Made by a program: the position numbers and the translations under genes. Positions 41,614-50,017 of a stretch of 64,000 nucleotides of DNA are shown piece by piece. Under the pieces are notes generated by a model. The model was not told the DNA's origin, ran no database searches, and saw only the letters and a list, made by a program, of their open reading frames with translations. Within the stretch, counting starts at the first letter, position 1, and every line of letters begins with the position of its first letter. This DNA comes from an uncultured Bacteroidales bacterium (GTDB lineage: Bacteria; Bacteroidota; Bacteroidia; Bacteroidales; CAIWKO01): contig CAIWKO010000036.1 of assembly GCA_903913285.1 (NCBI GenBank), forward strand, positions 62,001 through 126,000, written 5' to 3'.

Positions 41614-41930
41614 AGATGATTTTACTGTTTCCGGATGCAAGAAAAATTAGGAAGTATAAAAATAGAAATTATTTGAGAATGGTGATGAGAAAAAAGAAAC
41701 AGGATAAAAATTCAAACTGCAAAAAAAAAGTGTTCTTATAATTTTTCTAAATTTGATTTTAAGGTTACCCACCCTACCCATAATTGATGTATGGCAGACC
41801 TGACAATAATTTCAAGATGGGTAAGGATGAATTCTTGGGCAAGGTTAAAAAAACATTACCCGCAATGAAATGCCCATCCAATGAAGGGAGTAAAGCCAAC
41901 GGGTAAGGAGGGTAATGTTTTTTTCTGTTT
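41614..41930. other. 317-base gap with TTACCC/GGGTAA repeats
   Basis: Between the primase-helicase stop and the restriction gene start lies a region with six TTACCC/CTACCC or GGGTAA hexamers (41764, 41773, 41819, 41857, 41900 and 41909 approximately), some in inverted order. GGTTACCCACCCTACCCAT and ACGGGTAAGGAGGGTAATG form an imperfect inverted repeat about 120 bp apart. These could be iteron-like binding sites next to the replication gene. No gene is seen. Confidence 0.5.
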
Positions 41931-44003
41931 CTAAGAATTTTTATATCGAATGTAATATCCATATTTGCGGTCGGTCCCGACCTTTTCACGAGTAAATCCT
42001 AATGATTTCAATCCTTTACCAATGTTATTTACGTTCATGTGGACATGATTCTCCGTAGCTTCGTTTAGATAAATCAAGATATCAGTTGCTGTCATAAATT
42101 TATCATTGTTATCCGTAGTGCCAGGCTCCAGATATTTATCGATCAGTTCCCGTTCGGAAGTGGTCAACTGAAACTGGTGGTTGTATTCCTCGTTTTCTTT
42201 GATGTCTTCGGGAGTGAGTTCGCAAGGGAAGTTGGCTTTGAAAAGATGATATGCCTGTGCCCAAACGTTATCAATATTTATCTCTTTGCTATAAGCCCAA
42301 TCAATACCTTCAATCGCAAAACAAAGCCAACGGACAGAGCCGGATTCGTCGTTAAGAAATTCGACCTGATTTGTGGAACCGATAAAAGAAGCCCGGCGCG
42401 GAATGATGGAATTTTTACGATCGTAGGGCAGGCGGTCATTAATCTTATCTTTTGAGAAAAGCGATTTCAATGAGCTTATTTCCACTTTTGAAAGGGTTGA
42501 AAGTTCGTCGAGATTTATCAGAAGGTTGGTGGTTAACAGGATGCGGCTGTCTTTATCTATTGATAAATTCTCGGCAATGTAATTTGAAAGCCGTGGAGGG
42601 CAAAGAAAACGGCAGAATGTAGATTTGCCGGAATTCTGTTTGTCGTGTACCAGAATAAATGCCTGTTTGTTGAAAAATCTATCGACTATGGCGCATTTGA
42701 CAGCCCTAACGAGCCATTTCTTAAAATGGTTGTCGAACCTGTTGCGAACTTCGGGTTTGAGTTTTACATAAGCTGCCAGCTCGCTGATATGATCGGTGTA
42801 ACCATCCCATGGCGGAAGCGATTCGAAATATTGAATGAAAGGGTTGTAATGAGGAATTAAATCGGATTTGAGGATTGCCATGAGGTTGTTGAGTGTGAAC
42901 ATTAAGCCGTCGAGAGACATTTTGACAAAAATATTGTTCTCGTTCAAAACTGTATATTCGTCCTGGTCTTTTTCCCGGTATTCAAATTGAGTTGAAACGG
43001 TGTTGTAACGGATGTCGAAATTTTCGCTGAGGTAATCACGGACCAAATGAAATTTATTTGTTTTTCTCTTTGGAAGTTTAACAGGAATTTCATTTGAAGA
43101 TTGCTGATCGTTGTTGGAGGTGGCCTCACTCCTATCTTTACTATTAAGTTTGTCAGGATAATAGGCAGGGTTATTTGAAATCCTTATTCCGTAGTCTTTG
43201 GCAAAACCAAAGAATGTGCGGATGGTTATTCCTGAGTTATTTGATCTCAGGCACTTGTCGTACTGATCATCACATTTTTGCGCATTGTAAGCCGAATAGA
43301 ACTTACTTACGCGGTGGAAATAGTCGCGGCCACCCTCACCCAATGCATCAGAAAGGGCAAAACCTATGTGCAGCCAGTCTTTATAATCTGAGGTAATGTC
43401 AATATGATTGGTCTCTATTTGTTGTAGTACATTTTCAATGTCTTGTTCAAGCATATTTAAAGATGTTTTGAAAATTTCAGAATAAGAGTTTAAAAACAGA
43501 TCCTCATCGAATGAGTAAAAGCAGAGGCGGGTAATGTCGCTGCCTGAAACATCGATAGGAACGTTTAACAAGGTTTTGTAATATTCCTTTACCTGATTGA
43601 AAGCCTGTTTGTGATGCTGGGGTTTGCTATCGACCTTAACCAGTATTTTCAGACCATTTTTACCAGGGCTTATAAAACAGGAATAGGTGAAAGGAATATC
43701 AATTGCTGTGGATTTAGCTTTTGCAAGCTGTTCGGGAGTTAAATCATCAATATCTAAAATAATACACGAAGAATATTGATTTAGATTTGCAAGGATTCTC
43801 CGGTCGTTGAACGTTGCCGAAGGTGTGAAAGCTGGCAATAACTTTTTTCTCAGTTTGTATTCATCAATTTTACCTTGCATTTTTAATGAGCGAAGATCTT
43901 CGACCTGGCTTTTATACCTGCCATCCCTGATCTGACCAAGGACGACAGGCAAGGCCAAGTCTTCGGAAACCTGGTTAAGGTTTTTAATCACTGACACCAG
44001 CAT
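41931..44003 (-). CDS. VirE-N/VapE primase-helicase-like protein
   Basis: A 690-residue protein with an N-terminal BT4734/VirE-N-type domain (about 50-180: NLNQYSSCIILDIDDLT, FTYSCFISPGKNGLKILVKV), a middle PriCT-like part (ITSDYKDWLHIGFALSDALGEGGRDYFH) and a C-terminal VapE/helicase SF3-like part (about 440-600) with the Walker A variant HDKQNSGKSTFCRFL and Walker B LLINLDEL. It ends with a DUF3874-like tail (DKFMTATDILIYLNEAT). Genes of this type help replicate integrative elements in Bacteroidota. It follows the HTH gene by 4 bases on the minus strand. Confidence 0.87.
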   Translation of the reverse strand: MLVSVIKNLNQVSEDLALPVVLGQIRDGRYKSQVEDLRSLKMQGKIDEYKLRKKLLPAFTPSATFNDRRILANLNQYSSCIILDIDDLTPEQLAKAKSTAIDIPFTYSCFISPGKNGLKILVKVDSKPQHHKQAFNQVKEYYKTLLNVPIDVSGSDITRLCFYSFDEDLFLNSYSEIFKTSLNMLEQDIENVLQQIETNHIDITSDYKDWLHIGFALSDALGEGGRDYFHRVSKFYSAYNAQKCDDQYDKCLRSNNSGITIRTFFGFAKDYGIRISNNPAYYPDKLNSKDRSEATSNNDQQSSNEIPVKLPKRKTNKFHLVRDYLSENFDIRYNTVSTQFEYREKDQDEYTVLNENNIFVKMSLDGLMFTLNNLMAILKSDLIPHYNPFIQYFESLPPWDGYTDHISELAAYVKLKPEVRNRFDNHFKKWLVRAVKCAIVDRFFNKQAFILVHDKQNSGKSTFCRFLCPPRLSNYIAENLSIDKDSRILLTTNLLINLDELSTLSKVEISSLKSLFSKDKINDRLPYDRKNSIIPRRASFIGSTNQVEFLNDESGSVRWLCFAIEGIDWAYSKEINIDNVWAQAYHLFKANFPCELTPEDIKENEEYNHQFQLTTSERELIDKYLEPGTTDNNDKFMTATDILIYLNEATENHVHMNVNNIGKGLKSLGFTREKVGTDRKYGYYIRYKNS

Positions 44004-44007
44004 ACAT

Positions 44008-44298
44008 TTACTTTTTAAGGTTAAATGCTTTTACATAGTGGCGGTTTAAGTGCTCTTCAATATCAGTTGCTTTAAAATAAATCTTACCGCCTATTTGACT
44101 GAATGGGATAGTACCATTGTCGCGGTATGATTGCAGGGTGCGTTTTGAGATCTTCAACAACAAACATACATCCTGTATGTCGAGCCATTTGTCAGATAAT
44201 GGGTGTTGATTGTTTGCACGGTCGATCTTTTTACTTATTTCAGAAATATCGTTTGTGATTTTCTGAAAAGCTTCGGAGGTGATAGTTATTACTTCCAT
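44008..44298 (-). CDS. HTH DNA-binding protein, excisionase-like
   Basis: A 96-residue protein with a MerR-like HTH_17 domain: DKWLDIQDVCLLLKISKRTLQSYRDNGTIPFSQIGGKIYFKATDIEEHLNRH. Such proteins sit beside the integrase in Bacteroidota elements and act as excisionases or replication regulators. I start at ATG 44298 (MEVITITSEAF); the longer frame to 44484 begins in a repeat-like leader. It is encoded just upstream of the primase-helicase. Confidence 0.82.
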   Translation of the reverse strand: MEVITITSEAFQKITNDISEISKKIDRANNQHPLSDKWLDIQDVCLLLKISKRTLQSYRDNGTIPFSQIGGKIYFKATDIEEHLNRHYVKAFNLKK

Positions 44299-44517
44299 TT
44301 TCTTTATGTTTTTAAATTTTACAATAAATGATTTGATGTTTTTTTGTCGACGAAAAACATTACAAAGAAAATACTGAAAAAGCCTGTAAATTGACGCCAT
44401 CGGGAACCGTAGAGTGAAGTGCAGAGTGTAGAGTGTTCTAAAAGCACTGATAGATGGGCATTTCAATCGAAGCCCAAAGGACAAAATATTTGTAAAAAAA
44501 TGGTGTAGAGTAGAGTG

Positions 44518-46563
44518 TTATTTCAAATGATCAACAGCTTTTTCTATTAAATCTGCTTTGGCAGGGTGTTTTTGCCCTCTGAATTTATTTTTGTCAAAAG
44601 GGTTGCCATTAATATCGACAAAAAGATTTGCTGTAATTTTCCAAATATTAGCATTTAGATTGCTTATAAGATTGAAATCGTTGTGAAGCAATTTAATAAA
44701 ATAAGCAAGTTCAGAAAAATTGCCAGACCAGATTATGGGTTTCAATGGAGCAGTATTGTTGAATATCTTGCGGAATTCTTTTTTATCTGTACCTTCCGGA
44801 AGGAGCTTAATTTTGATCAAAGAAGTCATCAAATCTGTTATTGCTGAAAGATTGCTTTTGTACTTGATGTATGTATACGCAACAGGGATTATCTTTTTTG
44901 GTTTTGATACTGATGCCGGATCCAGTTTTTGAACTTGGCTATTATCCGGGACCGGCAGATTACTTATAAAGTTTTCAAGTTTATTGATATAATGTCCTGA
45001 AATGAGGAAAATGAAATCAGAATGAAGGTCAATGACTTTATAATCGACACCTTTTTGCTTAAGCTGAGGAAATGTGTAATTAAAGTAGCCTGGAAATGTA
45101 TCATGGGAAATTCCCTGCACCTTAATTTGATTCTCAAATACATCCTCTAATGTGAGTTTGTGTTTCTTCAGATAATATTCTGCATTGTCCGGAGTTCCGG
45201 CAATATATTGGCTTGATTTGTCTTTAATATGGCTTAAATACGATTTAATAATAAGATCCCTATCAGAAGGATTTACTTTTGCATAAAAAATTTGGAATTC
45301 AGGTTCAAGCTCTATCTGGAGGTTTTTTAAAAAATTGTAAAAGCCCCTGCAGGACCAATCGGATTTGTATTTATCAGACGGGTTTGCCTTTCTTAGAAAA
45401 TTTTCAACAGAAGGCTCAAAACTTGCTTTCATTTTTTCAGAAATTTCATTGATACCAGTAGAAAGGCTAAAATCCTCGTATTGTTTTTGTGATTCATTAC
45501 TTTTCAGATAGATATCCTTTAATAGATGAAGCCACTTTTCAGCTAACCGAGGAAGGGAATTGATTTTTATATCATCAGGCATTTTTTGATGTACCAAATA
45601 ATTTTCGTTTTTTCTTAGCAGGGAGTCAACGAAATCAATTCTATCAATGTGGTTATGAATTTCTGAGAGTTTTCTTTTATTGTCATCTTTGAAAAATTTA
45701 AGCATAGAAGAATTGAAAGAATCTAAAACAAAGATATTGTAGTCGTTTAACTGAGAATTTAGCGCATGAGTATTAACAAATATGTAATTTTCAAGGGCAA
45801 TAACATTTTGGGTGAATGTATGGTCAAAGTCCGCGTCACCGGAGACTGAATTTTTCAAATTTGAAAAATTATTGAAGACTTTAATATTTGTATTCAACAA
45901 ATGGCACGTTTTCTTGTAATCGTAATTTTTCTCATTTAAAAATCTTCTTGTTTCTACAAAATACATTTTTATTGAATCGTACTTACTTCTTACTATTGGA
46001 GCAGGCTCGCGAAAATGTTGACTATAAATATCATTAATATTTTCTAATCGTTTTGAGGAAATATAAGCAGCATAAGTCTTTTGAACATGCAAGGATAATT
46101 CAATCAAATATTCGTTGAAATAGTACAAAATATCTCTAATGGCACATTTTTTCTTGTACTTATTATCCAGGTTAATCATTCTAACATAGCGAGCTTCAAA
46201 TTCCTCACCAAAGTCCCGTTTTTTTAGATTGACTTTATTCATTAACAACAACAGTCTATCGTACTGTTTTGTAATATAGAATGAGAAGTCTTCTCGCTTT
46301 TCACTTGAAGCGAGAACATGATCAAATACATTAACAAGTCGATTGCATTCCCTTTTTATAGTTCCAATATAGTATATTGCAATTCTGCTTTCGGTCTGAA
46401 TATTACTGATGTTTATTATTTTATCGAAAGATTCATCTTTTAACTCCCGGGGCGAATCTTCTTTGAAGTATTGCTCGAAATTACGGTCATAGGTATTCTC
46501 GGGGATAGTGGGATTCATTTCACCTTCCAGAATGTTATAAAAAAGTGAGTAATCTTCAGCCAT
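44518..46563 (-). CDS. large alpha-helical element protein with C-terminal HTH-like tail, unknown function
   Basis: A 681-residue soluble, charged, mostly helical protein. I do not recognise a catalytic domain. The C-terminal 100 residues (LTDLMTSLIKIKLLPEGTDKKEFRKIF, PIIWSGNFSELAYFIKLLHNDF, WKITANLFVDINGNPFDKNKFRGQKHP) match a tail I know from many uncharacterised Bacteroidota mobile-element proteins encoded next to integrases. It lies between the integrase (22 bases upstream) and the HTH gene. It may regulate excision or replication, by analogy with RteC-like proteins, but no direct evidence exists. Confidence 0.65.
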   Translation of the reverse strand: MAEDYSLFYNILEGEMNPTIPENTYDRNFEQYFKEDSPRELKDESFDKIINISNIQTESRIAIYYIGTIKRECNRLVNVFDHVLASSEKREDFSFYITKQYDRLLLLMNKVNLKKRDFGEEFEARYVRMINLDNKYKKKCAIRDILYYFNEYLIELSLHVQKTYAAYISSKRLENINDIYSQHFREPAPIVRSKYDSIKMYFVETRRFLNEKNYDYKKTCHLLNTNIKVFNNFSNLKNSVSGDADFDHTFTQNVIALENYIFVNTHALNSQLNDYNIFVLDSFNSSMLKFFKDDNKRKLSEIHNHIDRIDFVDSLLRKNENYLVHQKMPDDIKINSLPRLAEKWLHLLKDIYLKSNESQKQYEDFSLSTGINEISEKMKASFEPSVENFLRKANPSDKYKSDWSCRGFYNFLKNLQIELEPEFQIFYAKVNPSDRDLIIKSYLSHIKDKSSQYIAGTPDNAEYYLKKHKLTLEDVFENQIKVQGISHDTFPGYFNYTFPQLKQKGVDYKVIDLHSDFIFLISGHYINKLENFISNLPVPDNSQVQKLDPASVSKPKKIIPVAYTYIKYKSNLSAITDLMTSLIKIKLLPEGTDKKEFRKIFNNTAPLKPIIWSGNFSELAYFIKLLHNDFNLISNLNANIWKITANLFVDINGNPFDKNKFRGQKHPAKADLIEKAVDHLK

Positions 46564-46585
46564 AGCGAAAAATTAGAATCCAAAT

Positions 46586-47794
46586 TTAAGAATTAAATAC
46601 ATCCATTGCCTTATCAAGTTCATCATTTACGATTTTTGCATAGACCTGAGTTGTTTTGATGGATGAATGGCCCATAAGCTTTGAAACATATTCAATGCGC
46701 ATTCCTTTGCGAAGTGCACGGGTAGCCCATGTATGACGGCTGGTATGAAAATGTAAATTGTGATTGATTTCTGCAAGCTTTGCAAGATCCTTTAAATCCG
46801 TATTAGTGTATGCCGTGAGTGATGAAATAGCGCGGAATAAAACTTTAGGATTTGAGTAATCGATATCATTTTTTAGGAATGGAAAAACAAAATCGGCCGG
46901 CTTGCAATTTTCATTTTTATAGAGGTTCATAATTTCAATGGCCTTGGCCGGCAATTTTATTGAAATTACGGCTCCGGTTTTCTGAGTTGTGAGAAGTACC
47001 CTCTCCCCATCATAATTTTCCCACTTTAACTGAAAAATATCAGAAATTCTCATTCCCCCTACGTATGCCGCATATACATATATATTTCTATGGTGATATT
47101 TCTTTGAACCTTCAACCAGTGGTAATTTTTCGAGAATTTCAAGCTCATCCTCAGATAAGAATTCCTTTGTTGTATTTTCCCACTTCAGCTTATAGCGAAG
47201 GAATGGGTTTTTCTCAATTGGCATTAACTCGTCATTTATTGCATCATTAATGATACGACGGATTACTTTTAAATTGCTATAAATTGTATTCGGGCTGTTG
47301 TGTAATTCGGTCCGGAGGTATTCTTCATATTGTTTAAGGAAATATACAGTGAGATCATCGAAAGTGAAATCCTGATTGCCAATGAAGGTCTTTAGCTTAG
47401 AAATAACAGCGTTTGCTTTATCATGAGTGCCAATCTTACCCTTTGATTCAATTGATGCCAGGAACCGTTCAGCATAAGGAATAAACTGTTCAGTAGTTTT
47501 TCCCATGACAGCCTGTTTGATGCTTTTAGGCGAAACAAATTTTGATTTTGTTTCCATCTCAAGACTGACGTCTCGGGCCTCGGCAATTTTATGAGCCAAA
47601 AAATTATTAAGCCGGTTTGAATTTGGATGAGATTTCCGGACTACCTGGTCTTCATCATTCCAGAATTTAGGATCGATAGTTTGACCAAGGGAAATGAATT
47701 TTGCTTTTCTGTCTTTGATTATTCTCAAATAAAGTGGAGCTTCTCCTTTTTTATTTGCTTTTTCAGTTTTAAGAATTATCTTTGTTGTTGCCAT
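46586..47794 (-). CDS. tyrosine integrase (site-specific recombinase)
   Basis: A 402-residue integrase. It has a N-terminal Arm-binding domain (KIILKTEKANKKGEAPLYLRIIKDRKAKFISLGQTI), a SAM-like core-binding domain (about 105-205) and a catalytic domain with the first arginine in GGMRISDIFQLKWENY, the lysine in TTQKTGAVISIKLP, the HxxR box HFHTSRHTWATRALRKG and the nucleophilic tyrosine in MGHSSIKTTQVYAKI. It lies 171 bp inside the right att copy and reads into the island, the standard arrangement for integration at tRNA genes. It is the key gene for excision and insertion of the 39-kb element. Confidence 0.95.
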   Translation of the reverse strand: MATTKIILKTEKANKKGEAPLYLRIIKDRKAKFISLGQTIDPKFWNDEDQVVRKSHPNSNRLNNFLAHKIAEARDVSLEMETKSKFVSPKSIKQAVMGKTTEQFIPYAERFLASIESKGKIGTHDKANAVISKLKTFIGNQDFTFDDLTVYFLKQYEEYLRTELHNSPNTIYSNLKVIRRIINDAINDELMPIEKNPFLRYKLKWENTTKEFLSEDELEILEKLPLVEGSKKYHHRNIYVYAAYVGGMRISDIFQLKWENYDGERVLLTTQKTGAVISIKLPAKAIEIMNLYKNENCKPADFVFPFLKNDIDYSNPKVLFRAISSLTAYTNTDLKDLAKLAEINHNLHFHTSRHTWATRALRKGMRIEYVSKLMGHSSIKTTQVYAKIVNDELDKAMDVFNS

Positions 47795-47833
47795 TTGCGT
47801 TGGTTTTCCTCAAAGTTACGAAATAAAATAATA

Positions 47834-47855
47834 GGTACAACAAATGGTACAACAT
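47834..47855 (+). repeat. paired GGTACAACA repeats at the island right end
   Basis: GGTACAACAA (47834-47843) and GGTACAACAT (47846-47855) lie between the integrase start and attR, matching the pair at the left end (8805-8825) in sequence, spacing and orientation. Good candidates for integrase arm sites or promoter operators. Confidence 0.5.
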
Positions 47856-47965
47856 TTTTTTCATTTGCTTGCTTTTTTATGCTTTGGCTTGCATCAACAA
47901 TAAGACTAAATTACTGATTTACAGATTTTAAAGCTAAATAGAAAGCAAAATAAAGAAGATATATT

Positions 47966-47982
47966 AGTCCCGTCCGGACCGC
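47966..47982 (+). other. attR: right copy of the 17-bp repeat
   Basis: AGTCCCGTCCGGACCGC, identical to 8732-8748. It marks the right boundary of the island; sequence beyond it is probably the original downstream flank of tRNA-Asp. Confidence 0.9.
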
Positions 47983-47993
47983 CTCAACAAAAA

Positions 47994-48035
47994 TAATGCC
48001 TTTGAAACACAACGTTTTAAGGGCATTTTTCTTTA
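47994..48035 (+). terminator. probable original tRNA-Asp terminator, now beyond attR
   Basis: AATGCCTTTGAAAC and GTTTTAAGGGCATT form a 14-bp stem (two wobble pairs) around ACAAC, followed by TTTCTTTAAA. It sits 12 bases after attR, where the terminator of the undisrupted tRNA-Asp gene would be. Confidence 0.7.
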
Positions 48036-48255
48036 AAGGGGGGACAAAAGGGGGGACAGATTAAAATTACTTAGAGCATTGTTTTATTATTTCACAAGAC
48101 TTATTATTCAACTTTTTTGACAGATTACTTTAAATCATTTATCATTTAAGTGTCAAATAAAAATTAAAGAATAAATCTATTCTTCTTGAAAAATTGATAA
48201 TTTTACATAGAATCCTTCTATCATTTATATTTTGCCTGAATTAAATCTATTATCT

Positions 48256-49041
48256 ATGGAAAAACAGGAACCAAAGCAACTTTTATTAAACCCTTTGAAA
48301 GCCGGTATACAATTTAATGCACCTACTACATTTCGTTCAAAGAAGATTACCATAAAAACTCCAAAAGGAAGATTTATCAAAAGTTTTGATTTTACTCCTC
48401 TTTTAAATGCATCAAACGCAAAGCAAATAGCAAAAAATGGGGAATATCAGGAAGATTTGTGTATTGAGTTGTGTAAGGTGGTTAACTTTCACTATTGCAG
48501 GACTATTGCTTTTTATTTTTCAAACCATGCTGATGTGTTTAATCTGCCTGAGAAAATGAAAATTGAAAATGTAAAGTCAAGGGTCATAGATAAAGCCACT
48601 CTGTTGCTTAATTTGTATGAGAATAATTTGGTAGAAGAAAGGATGTGGCTATTTGCAGGAAAATTTCTTATGGATAAAGATAAAGATATATTTAAAGAGT
48701 TGGAGTTTGCGGCACGTTTTGAATTCAACCGATTGGTATTCGAAGCAGAGACAATAAAGAAAAGTAAAACATCGTTACTACAACAGATTCTGTTATTGAA
48801 CGAATTCTATGTAATAGACCTTTTGGATTATAAGGTTAAATCGACTGACAAAAAAGCTATACTCCTATCTTATATACTAAACAGAGACAAGGAAAATATC
48901 CGCCATGCTTTATTAGCACTATATGATCCCCGATTGGATGAAAATAAAACAAAAACAATTAACAAATTTAAAATTTCTACGTCAAAAAACCTGAATTTCC
49001 TGAATAAGGTGCTCGAAGAACTAAAGCTTGATAAGGAATGA
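48256..49041 (+). CDS. hypothetical protein, helical, unknown
   Basis: A 261-residue protein starting EKQEPKQLLLNPLKAGIQ and mostly alpha-helical, for example RSKKITIKTPKGRFIKSFDF near residue 30 and FKELEFAARFEFNRLVFEAETI near residue 165. I do not recognise a family. A start at TTG 48232 would add eight residues; ATG 48256 is preferred. It is just outside the island's right end and followed by a short hairpin and a HTH-protein gene, so it may belong to a smaller, older insertion in the same locus. Confidence 0.6.
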   Translation: MEKQEPKQLLLNPLKAGIQFNAPTTFRSKKITIKTPKGRFIKSFDFTPLLNASNAKQIAKNGEYQEDLCIELCKVVNFHYCRTIAFYFSNHADVFNLPEKMKIENVKSRVIDKATLLLNLYENNLVEERMWLFAGKFLMDKDKDIFKELEFAARFEFNRLVFEAETIKKSKTSLLQQILLLNEFYVIDLLDYKVKSTDKKAILLSYILNRDKENIRHALLALYDPRLDENKTKTINKFKISTSKNLNFLNKVLEELKLDKE

Positions 49042-49046
49042 AAAAA

Positions 49047-49069
49047 TGGGGTATAAATTCAATACCCCA
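49047..49069. terminator. hairpin after the hypothetical gene at 48256
   Basis: TGGGGTAT (49047-49054) and ATACCCCA (49062-49069) form an 8-bp stem around AAATTCA, starting 5 bases after the stop codon. There is no strong T-run, so it is a weak terminator or a bidirectional hairpin. Confidence 0.5.
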
Positions 49070-49106
49070 GAGAACAAGCAGTTTTTAAATTAGGGAAATT
49101 TTGCTA

Positions 49107-49114
49107 TATTTTTG
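49107..49114 (+). promoter_or_regulatory. -7 box TATTTTTG before the HTH gene
   Basis: TATTTTTG lies 20 bases before the start codon at 49135 and fits the TAnnTTTG consensus. Confidence 0.5.
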
Positions 49115-49134
49115 TTTTTCAAAATAAAAAAAGT

Positions 49135-49437
49135 ATGGCACAAATTATTTTACAAATTAATGATGATGACTTTAGAAGGATTATTCGTGAAGAGATCTCC
49201 GCTATAAATACTAAATCAGATAATGATTCTCCTAAGCATAGTATAAGATACCTAACAAGATCAGAAACTGCTGCTTTTATTCATGTTTCGAAAGTTACAC
49301 TAGCTAAATATCAGAGGCTTGGCATTCTTGTTCCGAAAAAAATAGGTGGAAGGGTACTTTATGACTATGACAATATAATAGAATGTATTAAAAGTAAGCA
49401 ATTTAGAAAAACTAATAGCTTTAAATATTCATCCTAA
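49135..49437 (+). CDS. HTH protein, excisionase-like
   Basis: A 100-residue protein with a MerR-like HTH_17: RYLTRSETAAFIHVSKVTLAKYQRLGILVPKKIGGRVLYDYDNIIECI. It resembles the small HTH proteins beside integrases in Bacteroidota elements. It stands with two small downstream genes and an unknown upstream gene, without a nearby intact integrase; a decayed recombinase lies at 51441-51860. That makes a remnant element likely. Confidence 0.8.
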   Translation: MAQIILQINDDDFRRIIREEISAINTKSDNDSPKHSIRYLTRSETAAFIHVSKVTLAKYQRLGILVPKKIGGRVLYDYDNIIECIKSKQFRKTNSFKYSS

Positions 49438-49455
49438 AATAATGAAAGGCAAAAA

Positions 49456-49806
49456 ATGAAAAAAGATATAGGCATTGATCCTCTAACCGGAGAATATTTC
49501 GAAAAAACAAGATCTAACCAAATTCATCTTACACCGGAACACCGGAAAAAATTTCATAATGAAAATGCAAAAGCAGTACGTCATAAAATAGCAGAGGTCC
49601 AGAGAGGTCTATTAAATAATAGAAAAATACTCCTCAAAGCACTCGGAGAGAAGAATGAATTCTTATGCAGCTATGAACACTTAGCAAGATTGGGTATTAA
49701 TGACAATTTTTTTACCGGAACATCAAATAATGGTACCACAATAATAATCTATGAATTTGAGCTAACGAAAGAAAATGAAAAAATCAAAATAAAAAGGAGA
49801 AATTAA
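49456..49806 (+). CDS. hypothetical protein with N-terminal DPLTGEYFEK motif
   Basis: A 116-residue protein with the segment IGIDPLTGEYFEKTRSNQIHLTPEHRKKFHNENAKA at the N-terminus, typical of uncharacterised small proteins encoded with HTH excisionase-like genes in Bacteroidota. The remainder is basic and helical. It starts 18 bases after the HTH gene and is followed one base after its stop codon by the next small gene. Function unknown. Confidence 0.65.
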   Translation: MKKDIGIDPLTGEYFEKTRSNQIHLTPEHRKKFHNENAKAVRHKIAEVQRGLLNNRKILLKALGEKNEFLCSYEHLARLGINDNFFTGTSNNGTTIIIYEFELTKENEKIKIKRRN

Positions 49807-49807
49807 G

Positions 49808-50017
49808 ATGGATAATTTTTTTGATATATTAAATAACTCTGCTGCAAAACTGACAACAGAAAATCAAAATTTGCAATATGAGGTAACTAAAAACAAAAAT
49901 ATCAATACAATTCTTGTTATAACGGTAATAGTCTTTTTAGGCATTACGACTTTTATAATAGTAAAAAGTGTTCAAGATGGCAAGGGAGAGAAAAAGGAAG
50001 TAAAAAAATCTAAATAA
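49808..50017 (+). CDS. small single-pass membrane protein
   Basis: A 69-residue protein with a soluble N-terminus (NNSAAKLTTENQNLQYEV), one membrane helix (INTILVITVIVFLGITTFIIV) and a Lys-rich C-terminal tail. No family is recognised. It directly follows the preceding small gene, so the three genes from 49135 look like one transcription unit. Confidence 0.6.
   Translation: MDNFFDILNNSAAKLTTENQNLQYEVTKNKNINTILVITVIVFLGITTFIIVKSVQDGKGEKKEVKKSK

Larger units (their letters stand above)
8749..47965. mobile_element. 39-kb integrative genomic island inserted at tRNA-Asp
   Basis: The stretch is bounded by the 17-bp tRNA repeat, ends with a tyrosine integrase reading inward from the right end, and carries a HTH protein, a VirE-N/VapE primase-helicase, restriction-modification, toxin-antitoxin and metabolic cargo. 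No relaxase, coupling ATPase or mating-pair genes are visible, so it is either an IME-like or satellite-like element, or an ICE that has lost transfer genes. Both ends carry GGTACAACA repeats that may be integrase arm sites. The strict alternation of strands in blocks suggests assembly from several parts. Confidence 0.85.

Noticed and set aside
41774-41989. 71-codon minus frame between the restriction and primase-helicase genes
   Set aside because: Overlaps the primase-helicase in another frame and contains only translated TTACCC-type repeats.
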